Part shown: one piece after another, positions 53,052 to 62,278 of the stretch
Numbering within the stretch: position 1 is the first letter of the stretch
Layout of the letters: every line of letters starts with the position of its first letter
Assembly (NCBI RefSeq): GCF_003992005.1
Contig: NZ_RQVL01000001.1
Span: 124,001-188,000 of the forward strand
Direction of reading: 5' to 3'
Origin: Veillonella sp. VA139
Lineage (GTDB): Bacteria > Bacillota > Negativicutes > Veillonellales > Veillonellaceae
DNA length: 64,000 bases
Position numbers and translations under genes: made by a program
Notes under the pieces: model-generated
What the model saw: only the letters and a program-made list of their open reading frames with translations
Told to the model about the DNA's origin: nothing
The model's database searches: none

Positions 53052-55016
53052 TTATATGTCTTGTATCCTTACATACTCTGACCCTAACATATGCGCAATC
53101 TCTTTGGCACGATTCATGCGAACAAAACTAGTATCGGTATCAATGACCGTCGTTTGTATTCCCTGAGTCGCAAGCCATCTACCGATGTCGTCTAGTCCCT
53201 GCAGTGCTTGCGAGGTGACCTTCCCATCTGTAATGATTACCACCTTTGCCTGTACATGCCCCATTTGATACATGTCGTTGCCTATCTGTTTGACCGCTTC
53301 CTCAATGCCTTTTACAAAGGGTGTTCTCCCCCCAATCCGAGCTGTTTTCAATGCTTTAGGGATGGTCTCGATGTGCCTTGTCAAGGGCACTACATATTGC
53401 GCCCCCTGCTTTTGAAATGTGATGAGCGATACATACTGTCGTTTTACATACATCATTTGTACCAATTGTGAAAGTAACTTCTCTGCCCCCTGTAATCGTT
53501 GTCTCTGTCCCATAGATCCACTTGTATCAACTACTAAATAGATGGCTTCTTTTGGTATTTCCTGATACATAGCATATCTGACATCTTTCATTGTTAGCTG
53601 AATCGGTAATTGCCGACTCCGTACAATCCCTTCTACTATCGTCGGAATCCATGCAATAGTTCTCCCCGTAGTTCCTTGACGATGTACCTTATGGCCTCGA
53701 CCGTCATCACTGATGTCTATGTGTTTCTTTGCCGACCCAGATTGCAACATTCCATATAGATGTAATACCTGCGTTTCCACTGCTTCTGAAAGTGCAAAGG
53801 ACTCCTCTACCTTACCTCTATGGGACTCACGTTGGTCCTCTCCGCTCGTATCTTTTTCTTTCGCTATTCCATCATGACTAGTGTCAAGTTCCTCTTCTGT
53901 CTGACCTGATTCCAAATCGCGTTCCTCTTTTGATTGTCCATCATGAGATTCATCGCTATCTGTTGTCATCCTCTGAGGCATTCTTCCTATTTGCTCATCA
54001 CGGTCGTTCTCCCTATCCATCCCTTGTGAGCTATTGTCTTCTTGTTCTCGATTTAAACTCCCCTCTTTCGTTTTTTCTTGTTCCCTTCTTGTCTCATCGG
54101 ATGGAGTTCGGTCAGAGGAAGCCTCTGCCTCTCCATCTTGCTGTGTTCGAGAGTTCACTAGGTTTTTCATTTTTTGTGGTAATGTCCAAGGGAGTACCGC
54201 TTCTACATCCATAGGCTCCACAAACTGATGGCCTGTTTCTCTAGCTAAACCTATGGCAGCTTTTAGTAAAATATATTCCATGCCCATAAAGGAAATGTTA
54301 AATCTCTCGACTAGACTGGAAATGTATGTATATATGCTATTATGCACCGTCGGGGTATTAGGTACGTCCCTTACTGTTTCCTCATGACCAATCCGTTCTT
54401 CTCTATGGGTTTCCGATGCAACCATTACTTTTCCTTCAGGACCAATCTGTTCTTCTCTGTGGAATCCATATACATCTGCTGATGTTCCCTCGTGAAGAGG
54501 TTCTAATCTATTGTAACTTTCATGAGCTTCACCTGTTTCCGCATCGTCTCTATCTGCTAGGACCCGCACTCTAGTGTTCATATCCGGTGATTCTATGGGT
54601 ATCCACAAATCCATATCATAGACCCATTCTGAAAGCCCTTCTGCTCCTGTATAGGTCCCAATGATTTGTAATGGTCTCCCCACTTCGTATCGCCGATTTT
54701 GCTCGTAAAGAATCCGTAGCCACATGGACCGGTCAAAGTGATCTAATCCTTCGCAGATGAGCAAGTCATACCCATCCCAAGGATGTGCTTGTATTACAAT
54801 TTGAGATGTTTCTAAGGTCCTTTGTATATCCAACACTTCCTGCATAGCACTCACATCTGTGTGTGATGTAATCGTCGTATAGATTCGACCCCCATCATGC
54901 AATGCTTGCAACAGCGCATATGTTTTTCCTGTACCCACTTCACCTGAGATAAGCAATGTGCGCAACAAAGGTTCTTGCAAAAAAAAGTGAATACCTGTAT
55001 TTATTTGTTCACTCAT
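53052..55016 (-). CDS. ChlD/BchD-like chelatase subunit: P-loop domain, charged linker and VWA domain
   Basis: 654-residue protein. The N-terminal AAA-like domain keeps a complete Walker A, GEVGTGKTY (residues 25-33). The middle (about 200-430) is a long acidic/basic low-complexity linker rich in E, D, R, S and Q, with repeated REEQIG/REERIG elements. The C-terminal VWA domain (about 490-654) has the MIDAS motif DTSGSMG. This is the ChlD layout, the AAA partner of ChlI that drives a large metal-chelatase subunit, here the CobN-like protein. ATG 55014-55016 is eight bases after GGAGG. Confidence 0.85.
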   Translation of the reverse strand: MSEQINTGIHFFLQEPLLRTLLISGEVGTGKTYALLQALHDGGRIYTTITSHTDVSAMQEVLDIQRTLETSQIVIQAHPWDGYDLLICEGLDHFDRSMWLRILYEQNRRYEVGRPLQIIGTYTGAEGLSEWVYDMDLWIPIESPDMNTRVRVLADRDDAETGEAHESYNRLEPLHEGTSADVYGFHREEQIGPEGKVMVASETHREERIGHEETVRDVPNTPTVHNSIYTYISSLVERFNISFMGMEYILLKAAIGLARETGHQFVEPMDVEAVLPWTLPQKMKNLVNSRTQQDGEAEASSDRTPSDETRREQEKTKEGSLNREQEDNSSQGMDRENDRDEQIGRMPQRMTTDSDESHDGQSKEERDLESGQTEEELDTSHDGIAKEKDTSGEDQRESHRGKVEESFALSEAVETQVLHLYGMLQSGSAKKHIDISDDGRGHKVHRQGTTGRTIAWIPTIVEGIVRSRQLPIQLTMKDVRYAMYQEIPKEAIYLVVDTSGSMGQRQRLQGAEKLLSQLVQMMYVKRQYVSLITFQKQGAQYVVPLTRHIETIPKALKTARIGGRTPFVKGIEEAVKQIGNDMYQMGHVQAKVVIITDGKVTSQALQGLDDIGRWLATQGIQTTVIDTDTSFVRMNRAKEIAHMLGSEYVRIQDI

Positions 55017-55054
55017 ACCATTCACCTCCTTTAACAAAATCTTTGATGATTCTA

Positions 55055-55993
55055 CTACTTCTGTACCCCTTCATAGGTAGTCCATAGATTCTCTAACATA
55101 CTTTCATCAAATTCACGTTGCTCAAAAGGTTTCCGTTTCATCCGATGGGCCACCACAAGCGGTGTCAACTGTTTCAGATGATCCATGGTCACATAGGGCT
55201 CCCCTTGTAAGGCTGCCAAAGCACGGCTGCTATTAAGCAAGGTAATATCCGAACGATGTCCCTCTACGCCTAGGGTAATCGATATATTAGCAATCAATTC
55301 TAATACATTCATATCTACCACAATCGCAGGCAACGCTTTACGAGCTGTTTCAATGATTTCACGCAACACTTCATCATCCTTACGGTAGAATTCAATAAAA
55401 GCTTGTGGATTATCTTCAAAAGCCAGTCGGCGGCGCAATACTTCCATCCGCAATGCTACATCTGTTTCTGCTTTCACAGTCACAGATAAACCAAAGCGAT
55501 CTAGTAATTGTGGTCGAATAGCCCCCTCTTCGGGGTTCATGGTGCCCACCAAAATAAATCGTGATGGATGACTATGACTAATACCCTCACGTTCAACCCG
55601 ATTCACCCCCATGGCCGCCACATCTAACAATGTATCCACTATATAATCCTCTAGTAAATTGACTTCATCCACATAGAGAATATTTTCGTGAGCCTCAAAT
55701 AAAATGCCTGGAGAAAACTCTTGCTTCCCCTCTTGCAGCATCCGCTCAATATCCAAGGTTCCCACCAATCTGTCTTCCGTGCAATGCAATGGAAGGTCCA
55801 CCACTTTCATCGGTGTCCCATCACGATGCATAGGCAGCACCTTGGCTAAGCCTCGTACGGCCGTCGATTTTGCCGTTCCCTTATCACCTTGTATCAACAC
55901 ACCACCTACCCGTGGATCTACGGCATTTAGCAACAATGCCAATTTCATTTGATCTTGTCCTACTAAGGCTGTAAAAGGATATATAGTACTCAT
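55055..55993 (-). CDS. ChlI/BchI-like AAA+ chelatase ATPase
   Basis: 312-residue AAA+ ATPase with Walker [15 protein letters not shown], the ChlI block [16 protein letters not shown], Walker [15 protein letters not shown] and sensor region [20 protein letters not shown]. In magnesium and cobalt chelatases I and D subunits form a ring that powers the large H/CobN subunit. It is placed immediately after the ABC ATPase gene (one-base gap) and before the ChlD-like gene. Whether the ring inserts or removes metal is open. Confidence 0.92.
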   Translation of the reverse strand: MSTIYPFTALVGQDQMKLALLLNAVDPRVGGVLIQGDKGTAKSTAVRGLAKVLPMHRDGTPMKVVDLPLHCTEDRLVGTLDIERMLQEGKQEFSPGILFEAHENILYVDEVNLLEDYIVDTLLDVAAMGVNRVEREGISHSHPSRFILVGTMNPEEGAIRPQLLDRFGLSVTVKAETDVALRMEVLRRRLAFEDNPQAFIEFYRKDDEVLREIIETARKALPAIVVDMNVLELIANISITLGVEGHRSDITLLNSSRALAALQGEPYVTMDHLKQLTPLVVAHRMKRKPFEQREFDESMLENLWTTYEGVQK

Positions 55994-55994
55994 G

Positions 55995-56795
55995 TTAATC
56001 TCCTTGCCAACGTCCTTTGGTAGGGATAATTTCTATACGCAACTGCCCATACCGTTCATCTCTGAATACATCTGTATCCATATCAAAGGCCCGTTTAATA
56101 TACTCTGGCTGCAACACTTCTTCTGGCGTACCATCTGCAATGACACGATGTTCCCCAATGAGCAATAATCGTGTACAGTATTTAGCAGCTAATTCTAAAT
56201 CATGTACAACGGTAATGATGGTTTTTCCTTGCTTGCACAAATGTTGAAAGAATCGGAACATGTCATCACTATGGCCTTTATCGAGGGCAGATGTTGGCTC
56301 ATCTAAGAGCATAATATCTGTCTCTTGGGCTAGAGATTTGGCTAACAAAATACGCTGTTTTTCTCCACCACTGACCTGTTCCAATCGGTAATCTTTTAAA
56401 TGTGATACGCCTGTATAGACCATCATCTCTTGCACAATACGACGATCCTCGTCGCTTTCACTATCCCACCAAGATTGGTACGCATAACGACCAGTCATGA
56501 CGATTTCTTCAGCACTGAAAGCATAGGGAATCTCCACTTGTTGTTGCATATAACTCATCGTTTTAGCAATAAACGTATCCGACTGTTTCGCCAAATCTTG
56601 TCCATTTCCATAAATATGCCCCTCATAGGGTAATAGCTGGCGAATCGCTTTTAGCAATGTGGTTTTACCATTTCCATTCGCCCCAATGATACCGATACAT
56701 TCCCCTTTGTAAAAGTCTTTGGTTACATCTTGAACGATTGGTTGTCCATCACGGTATACAGATACCTGTTCTAAGCGCAATACTACATCACTCAT
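55995..56795 (-). CDS. ABC transporter ATP-binding protein (FecE/HmuV/BtuD type)
   Basis: 266-residue ATPase with Walker [16 protein letters not shown], signature [14 protein letters not shown] and Walker [13 protein letters not shown]. It couples to the FecCD-type permease upstream; the start ATG (56793-56795) overlaps the permease stop as ATGA and follows AAGGGGG. The substrate (haem, corrinoid or siderophore) is not given by the ATPase itself but by its neighbours. Confidence 0.92.
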   Translation of the reverse strand: MSDVVLRLEQVSVYRDGQPIVQDVTKDFYKGECIGIIGANGNGKTTLLKAIRQLLPYEGHIYGNGQDLAKQSDTFIAKTMSYMQQQVEIPYAFSAEEIVMTGRYAYQSWWDSESDEDRRIVQEMMVYTGVSHLKDYRLEQVSGGEKQRILLAKSLAQETDIMLLDEPTSALDKGHSDDMFRFFQHLCKQGKTIITVVHDLELAAKYCTRLLLIGEHRVIADGTPEEVLQPEYIKRAFDMDTDVFRDERYGQLRIEIIPTKGRWQGD

Positions 56796-57778
56796 AGAGA
56801 ACCCCCTTTCACTTTCAAACGATGCAAGAGGAATAAGAAATACGGCGTTCCTAATAAGGCCGTCATAATACCCACTCGTATATCTACAGGATGGAATAAG
56901 GTCCGTCCTAATGTATCGCACAACAACACAAAACAAGCGCCCCCTAAAGCAGAGGCAGGTATCACGAGACGATGGTCAGGTCCTACTAAGAGGCGCACCA
57001 TGTGTGGCACCACGAGACCCACAAAACCAATGCTACCGCCTACGCATACAGAAATAGCCGTCATCATAGCAGACAGCAGCAAGAAGATCATACGATACCG
57101 ATTGGTATTCATGCCTACAGCTCTCGCCTCTACTTCGCCCATCACTAAAATGTTTAAATGTTTACTCAAGGCTATAATAATCGCTGTTCCTACCGCAATG
57201 GCAGGAAGCGCAATGGCTACATGGTCCCATCGGCGATACTCTAAACTACCAACCATCCAGAATAGAAACTCTTTCAAGCGATATTCATTCATCAACGTTA
57301 AAATTCCAGATGTCAAAGACCCCAATAGCATGCTGATGGCTACACCTGCTAACAATAAAATGCGAGGGTCCATTCGCCCTTTATACCAACTGAGGAGCAT
57401 CGTAATCCCCAGAGCTGTCAAGGCGCCGATAAATGCAAAGGATGGCATATAATAGGCACTCACTGAGGACAATCCCAAGGCTACCGCAATCACAGCCCCC
57501 GTGGAAGCCCCTGATACAACGCCCATAATGCCAGGATCTGCCAATGGGTTACCAAATACACCTTGGATTACCGCCCCTGCAATGGCCAAGGCCATACCAA
57601 TAGAAATCGCCACTAAAATTCTAGGCAAGCGTATAAAATATAAAATTCGTTCTTGCTCCTCTGTTAAATGCAAGAAATCACTAGCACTGATGGGAATAAT
57701 ACCCATACACAAGGACACGACAATAAGCACCAACAGCACTATCATCATGCCAACCATATAGAACCACGGTCTATTCAT
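56792..57778 (-). CDS. FecCD/HmuU-type ABC transporter permease
   Basis: 328-residue inner-membrane permease with about ten membrane segments, typical of BtuC/FhuB/HmuU. Recognisable blocks include RLPRILVAISIGMALAIAGA and GFVGLVVPHMVRLLVGPDHR. Overlaps the binding protein gene by 8 bp and the ATPase gene by 4 bp, giving a fully coupled importer. Confidence 0.94.
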   Translation of the reverse strand: MNRPWFYMVGMMIVLLVLIVVSLCMGIIPISASDFLHLTEEQERILYFIRLPRILVAISIGMALAIAGAVIQGVFGNPLADPGIMGVVSGASTGAVIAVALGLSSVSAYYMPSFAFIGALTALGITMLLSWYKGRMDPRILLLAGVAISMLLGSLTSGILTLMNEYRLKEFLFWMVGSLEYRRWDHVAIALPAIAVGTAIIIALSKHLNILVMGEVEARAVGMNTNRYRMIFLLLSAMMTAISVCVGGSIGFVGLVVPHMVRLLVGPDHRLVIPASALGGACFVLLCDTLGRTLFHPVDIRVGIMTALLGTPYFLFLLHRLKVKGGSL

Positions 57779-58745
57779 GGGTGCCTTCTCCTTTCTCGCT
57801 CTCTCGTACGATACGTAAAATATCTTTCATAGATTCACCAATAAACTGATTCCCAGTATATAAATCCGCTGCTGGCATGGTGACCACTCGACCATCTCGA
57901 ACGGCTCTAACCGTTTGTAGCCCTGGATTGTCACGGTACAAGGTTTGCCAAGCCATTTCGCTTTTATCGTACACCGGTATGAGAATCACATTCGGGTCCA
58001 TTTCAATAATACGCTCTTCTGTGAAAGCTGTCCTAGGTGCATATCTTAAATGACTCGGTCCATTCACAAGTCCCATGACACGGGTCATATCATCAAATAA
58101 ACTCCCTGTCCCCGCATAGCCATCCATAGATGACATAGAAATCACAACTTGCCCTTTTGTTTGTGAGGATAATACTTTTACTTCTTCTATGTCTTGTTTC
58201 ATTTTAGTGGTCATATTGCGCGCGCTGTCCTCTGCTCCTACCACATGGCCCAATCGTTCTACTAGTTCAATCGTTTCTTGTACTGTTTTAGGACTGCTGA
58301 TGATAACTACGGGGATTCCCATATGCTCTAGTCCATCTAATACGTCCCTACTTGTATACTCTGGAGCAATCACTAAATCTGGGTGTAAATATACAATTTT
58401 TTCCACCGCATAAGAGTATAAAGAGACTTTCACAGATTTTGCCAATTCATAATTCGGTCCATACCCCTTTGTTTTTGATAGAAAGCTCACTGCCCCTAAT
58501 CGATTAGGTCCTACCATCTCTAATAAGATAGGTTCATAGGCAGAGGTTAAGGAGACGATTCGCTTTGCCTCTACAGGTACTGAGACGGAGCGCCCCCAAT
58601 CATCAATGACGATACGCTGCGCCCCTTCTACTACACTCGATGCCTCACTATGATTATTCCCTACGATCCAAGGATGATACCCTACAAGGAGTCCTAGCAC
58701 AAGGAATAGACTGGCTATCCACAAGGTTCCATTACGTTTCATCAT
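57771..58745 (-). CDS. Periplasmic binding protein of a haem/corrinoid/siderophore importer (BtuF/HmuT type)
   Basis: 324-residue protein with an N-terminal hydrophobic segment (about 8-26; no lipobox cysteine seen, so a signal peptide or anchor) and the two-lobed class III binding fold (RIVSLTSAYEPILLEMVG, LHPDLVIAPEYT, ILIPVYDKSEMAW). Length and fold fit HmuT and BtuF. Its start overlaps the CobN-like gene by 14 bp. AGAGGGG precedes two adjacent ATGs. Confidence 0.87.
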   Translation of the reverse strand: MMKRNGTLWIASLFLVLGLLVGYHPWIVGNNHSEASSVVEGAQRIVIDDWGRSVSVPVEAKRIVSLTSAYEPILLEMVGPNRLGAVSFLSKTKGYGPNYELAKSVKVSLYSYAVEKIVYLHPDLVIAPEYTSRDVLDGLEHMGIPVVIISSPKTVQETIELVERLGHVVGAEDSARNMTTKMKQDIEEVKVLSSQTKGQVVISMSSMDGYAGTGSLFDDMTRVMGLVNGPSHLRYAPRTAFTEERIIEMDPNVILIPVYDKSEMAWQTLYRDNPGLQTVRAVRDGRVVTMPAADLYTGNQFIGESMKDILRIVRESEKGEGTHE

Positions 58746-61700
58746 AATACCCCTCTAGGTCATCTTCCAAGGACATTGCCACATCGCGCAATCCTTCTTT
58801 ACGTTCCTCACTGGCCTTCCAAAGTCCTCGTTGTTCTGCTTCTAATAAAGTATGACAAATGGCCCCTAAGGCCCAAGGATTGACTTGGCGCATCCAATCC
58901 TGTACGTCCTGATTCATGACATACTCGTCTGTGTAAGCATCATACATCCAATCTTGCACCATATCGCTAGTAGCATCCCATTCGTACGTATGCTGCACAT
59001 AGGAAGCCATATCAGCAGCCCCCTTGTAGCCGTGTTTCATCATCCCCTCTATAAAAATAGGGTTCATTGGTTCACTGCGGAATTGTCGTTGAATTTCATC
59101 TTCTAAAGAACGCACCAAAATATCTTTGCGGTACGTTGTATCACCTATAAAGGATTTCGGCTGTACTCCTTTAATAGATTCTACAGCAGCGATCATCCCA
59201 CCATGGTAGGCATTGAAATCATCTGTACTCAACAAACTTACTTCTCTATTATCTTCATTTTTCACAGTCACTTCGATAGAGCCTAATCGCTTGCGAAACT
59301 GTTGATGGCTAGGGATAATCTCTCCCCGTTCATCATATCCATAACCGCCCCATGTGACATAGGCATTGGCTAAGTCTTCACGAGTCGACCAATTACTTTG
59401 TTCTAAAATTTGATTCACTCCTGCCCCATAGGCACCTGGTGCATCGCCAAAGACACGAATCGATGCCGCTTTGATAGCTTCTTCATAGTCCATGCCTTCT
59501 TCTACTAATGCAGCTGTATCTAGGTCTATATGTTTTTTCACATAATTTACACTATGATCCTCAGCAAGAGATCCCACCATTTGCACAGCTTTTGCAATCC
59601 ACATGACACCAGATGGCATCATATCTCGGAATAAGCCACTAATGCGACTTGTCACGTCGATACGTGGTCGCCCTAATTCCTCAAGAGGTATGACTTCTAA
59701 ATCGGATACACGACTTCCAGTATAAACTGGTCGTACACCCAATAAATAAAATACTTCACCAATACATTGTCCATGAGTACGTTGCGTATTGTCAGCCCAC
59801 AAGACTATGCCGATTTCCTCTGGATATCGTTGTTCTTCTCGAATATATTCATTGAGCAACACATTGCCTAGTTCACAACCGATGGCATAGGCAGGCACGG
59901 TAGGTAACGTCCGTTCATCGATGCCATAAAAATTGCGCCCCATAGGCAGTACATCAATACCACCATTAGTAACAGCACCACCGATATTAGGTGGAATATA
60001 TTTCCCTTCTAAACCTCGTAACAATTGGTACATTTCTTCTGTGGTTTGGCGCAACCCTGCGAGGTAGGTCTCACACAGCGTTTCTTTCTGTGTATCCTCT
60101 GGCACACCATGCATATCTATGAAAGCATCTATATACCCAACCTCTTCCTCTGTGGTTGGATTTTGCCCTAAAATATGCAAGCCACAACGAATATGACGAT
60201 TTTGGATATCCATCAAATAATTATGAATATCCCCTAACAGTTCTTCTGCCTCATCTGCATGAATAGAGTCAGCTAAGGATCGCCATTCTTCTTCACTGAC
60301 AGATCTATCTGCCACAAAGTGTACCTGACCGCCCTCTTGATACCAGTCGAAAGTTTCGCACAAGTACTCTAAATGGCAATCTTTCACAGAAGATAAAATA
60401 TACCCCAGCACCACTTGCTCTTGGTTTGTTTCCTGGACTTTTATATGGTCGTACTCATCAAGGTACCGCTCCAATATTTCATAGTCACCATATAAGCCAG
60501 ACCGCTTCATAGGTGGCGATAAATAACTAAGTAAGACCGCATGGCTACGCCGTTTTGCTTGGATACCTTCACCGACAATGGTCGTCCAGTACGGATAAAG
60601 ATTGGGTATGTCTTCGATACCTAACTGAGGATAACAATAGGAACTTAAAGCCGTTCCCTTGCCAGGCAACCATTCTAAGTTACCATGGGTTCCCATATGG
60701 ATAGCCACATCGGCTTGAAATACAGTACGCACCCAATGATATACTCCCTCATAATGATGCGTAGGAGGAATGTCCGGCGAGTGGTACAGTGCATCTGGAT
60801 TATCACTAAATCCACGTGGTGGCTGTACTAAGACCCACACATTACCGAAGGCCACTCCGGGAATAATAAGCTCATCCTCTTCTACAAATATCTCCCCTAT
60901 GGGCTGTCCCCAATGTTGTAGTAGTGATTCTTGGGTAGCACTATCCAGCTTTGAAAACCACGTCCTATACACTTCTTTCGGTAGTTTTGGGGCTTTCTCT
61001 ACAGCTGAATCGGTCAAACAATCTACGTCATTCGTAGCATGTTTGGTCAATATCGTCATTAGATCTTCACTCGTTTGAGGAATACCATCTACTGTATATC
61101 CGTTCTGTTGTAATTCTTGTAACAACCGTAGTACCGATTCTGGAGTATCTAGACCGCATGCATTACCAATGTGCGAATTTTTCGGCGGATAATTATGAAG
61201 GAATAGAGCAATCTTTACTTCTGACCTATGTTTCTGTTGCAATGCAATCCATCGTTTGGCTTGGTCTACTAACTTTTGAATCCCCACAGGATATGGTTTG
61301 AAATAGTAGCCTCTTTCCTCTGAGTACGTTCTAGTCCCAACAATATGACCGTTTAAAATACCATCTATTTCTGGCAAAGACAGGGAAAAGGATATATCCA
61401 TCGGCTCTAGCCCTTGTGAACGTGTTTGCCAGCTTTCAAGGGGAGTATAGGTAACAAAGCCCTGCAAGATCGGGATTCCTAACTCAGCCATTTCATCACG
61501 ACTCGCCCCCTGCAAGCCAATGATGGAGAACTTGCATGTATTAATGATGAGACATATTGTCTCTTTCACTTGATGATCAAACAACGTGTGCCAACAATCG
61601 TACCACCGTAATTGTCCACCAGCTTTACTGCTGTATTGACCAAATACTAATACCGGAGATAACCCTTGTTCTAATGCACGATCATACAGTGCATAGGGAT

Positions 61701-62268
61701 AGTCTAATTGTCCTTGCACCCATTCATCTCGATAAAAGAAAATCCCTACCACAGGACCGCTATGACGGTAGTCTGCACAATACGCCTCATAGGATGGATA
61801 TACTTCCCCTTGTCTACCTAAAATGCCTTGGTATGGTAGTTCTTTCACTGGTTGTACTGGACCTGTATAGCCTTGTAAGGATAGCATATATTGGCACAGT
61901 CCATAAAAGTTTTCTGTTCCACCTTGGTGTAAATAAGCCTTAATTTGATCAATGTCCCCATCTGCAATACCATATCGCTGTACATCCGACGCAGAATCAT
62001 GAAATAGTAATACATAAGTAACTTGTTTCTGTGTCATATATTTATGAATCCCTTTTACCAAAGGCGAATCTAACGTACTGCCTACATGAGTAAATAGAAC
62101 TGTATCTGCCGTATCAATAGCGTGCTGAACATCTGCTAACTCTATATCGTTGCACGACAGAAAGACTATGCCCAAGGACATAGTCTCATCTGTATACTTC
62201 TGTTCTATTTCTTTAGCCCACTGCCAATGTTTTGTCATGGAGGTGATGAGTAAAATAGAATGTTTCAT
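58732..62268 (-). CDS. CobN/HmuS-like large chelatase subunit
   Basis: 1178-residue cytoplasmic protein of the CobN/BchH family. Diagnostic blocks are IHMGTHGNLEWLPGKGTALS (about residues 520-540), IGCELGNVLLNEYIREEQRY and APGAYGAGVNQILEQSNW. CobN inserts cobalt into hydrogenobyrinate; the related HmuS of Porphyromonas and Bacteroides lies in hmuYRSTUV and is linked to iron removal from haem. Here the gene lies between a TonB receptor and an ABC importer, exactly the hmuR-S-T-U-V order, and no corrin-ring gene is nearby, so the HmuS reading is favoured. ChlI and ChlD partners follow. Confidence 0.83.
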   Translation of the reverse strand: MKHSILLITSMTKHWQWAKEIEQKYTDETMSLGIVFLSCNDIELADVQHAIDTADTVLFTHVGSTLDSPLVKGIHKYMTQKQVTYVLLFHDSASDVQRYGIADGDIDQIKAYLHQGGTENFYGLCQYMLSLQGYTGPVQPVKELPYQGILGRQGEVYPSYEAYCADYRHSGPVVGIFFYRDEWVQGQLDYPYALYDRALEQGLSPVLVFGQYSSKAGGQLRWYDCWHTLFDHQVKETICLIINTCKFSIIGLQGASRDEMAELGIPILQGFVTYTPLESWQTRSQGLEPMDISFSLSLPEIDGILNGHIVGTRTYSEERGYYFKPYPVGIQKLVDQAKRWIALQQKHRSEVKIALFLHNYPPKNSHIGNACGLDTPESVLRLLQELQQNGYTVDGIPQTSEDLMTILTKHATNDVDCLTDSAVEKAPKLPKEVYRTWFSKLDSATQESLLQHWGQPIGEIFVEEDELIIPGVAFGNVWVLVQPPRGFSDNPDALYHSPDIPPTHHYEGVYHWVRTVFQADVAIHMGTHGNLEWLPGKGTALSSYCYPQLGIEDIPNLYPYWTTIVGEGIQAKRRSHAVLLSYLSPPMKRSGLYGDYEILERYLDEYDHIKVQETNQEQVVLGYILSSVKDCHLEYLCETFDWYQEGGQVHFVADRSVSEEEWRSLADSIHADEAEELLGDIHNYLMDIQNRHIRCGLHILGQNPTTEEEVGYIDAFIDMHGVPEDTQKETLCETYLAGLRQTTEEMYQLLRGLEGKYIPPNIGGAVTNGGIDVLPMGRNFYGIDERTLPTVPAYAIGCELGNVLLNEYIREEQRYPEEIGIVLWADNTQRTHGQCIGEVFYLLGVRPVYTGSRVSDLEVIPLEELGRPRIDVTSRISGLFRDMMPSGVMWIAKAVQMVGSLAEDHSVNYVKKHIDLDTAALVEEGMDYEEAIKAASIRVFGDAPGAYGAGVNQILEQSNWSTREDLANAYVTWGGYGYDERGEIIPSHQQFRKRLGSIEVTVKNEDNREVSLLSTDDFNAYHGGMIAAVESIKGVQPKSFIGDTTYRKDILVRSLEDEIQRQFRSEPMNPIFIEGMMKHGYKGAADMASYVQHTYEWDATSDMVQDWMYDAYTDEYVMNQDVQDWMRQVNPWALGAICHTLLEAEQRGLWKASEERKEGLRDVAMSLEDDLEGYYDET

Positions 62269-62278
62269 ATGGTACCTG

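Noticed and set aside
1-62268. Linking cobO and the CobN-like gene into one cobalamin synthesis locus
   Set aside because: They are about 58 kb apart and no corrin-ring gene lies between; the CobN-like gene sits in an uptake operon.
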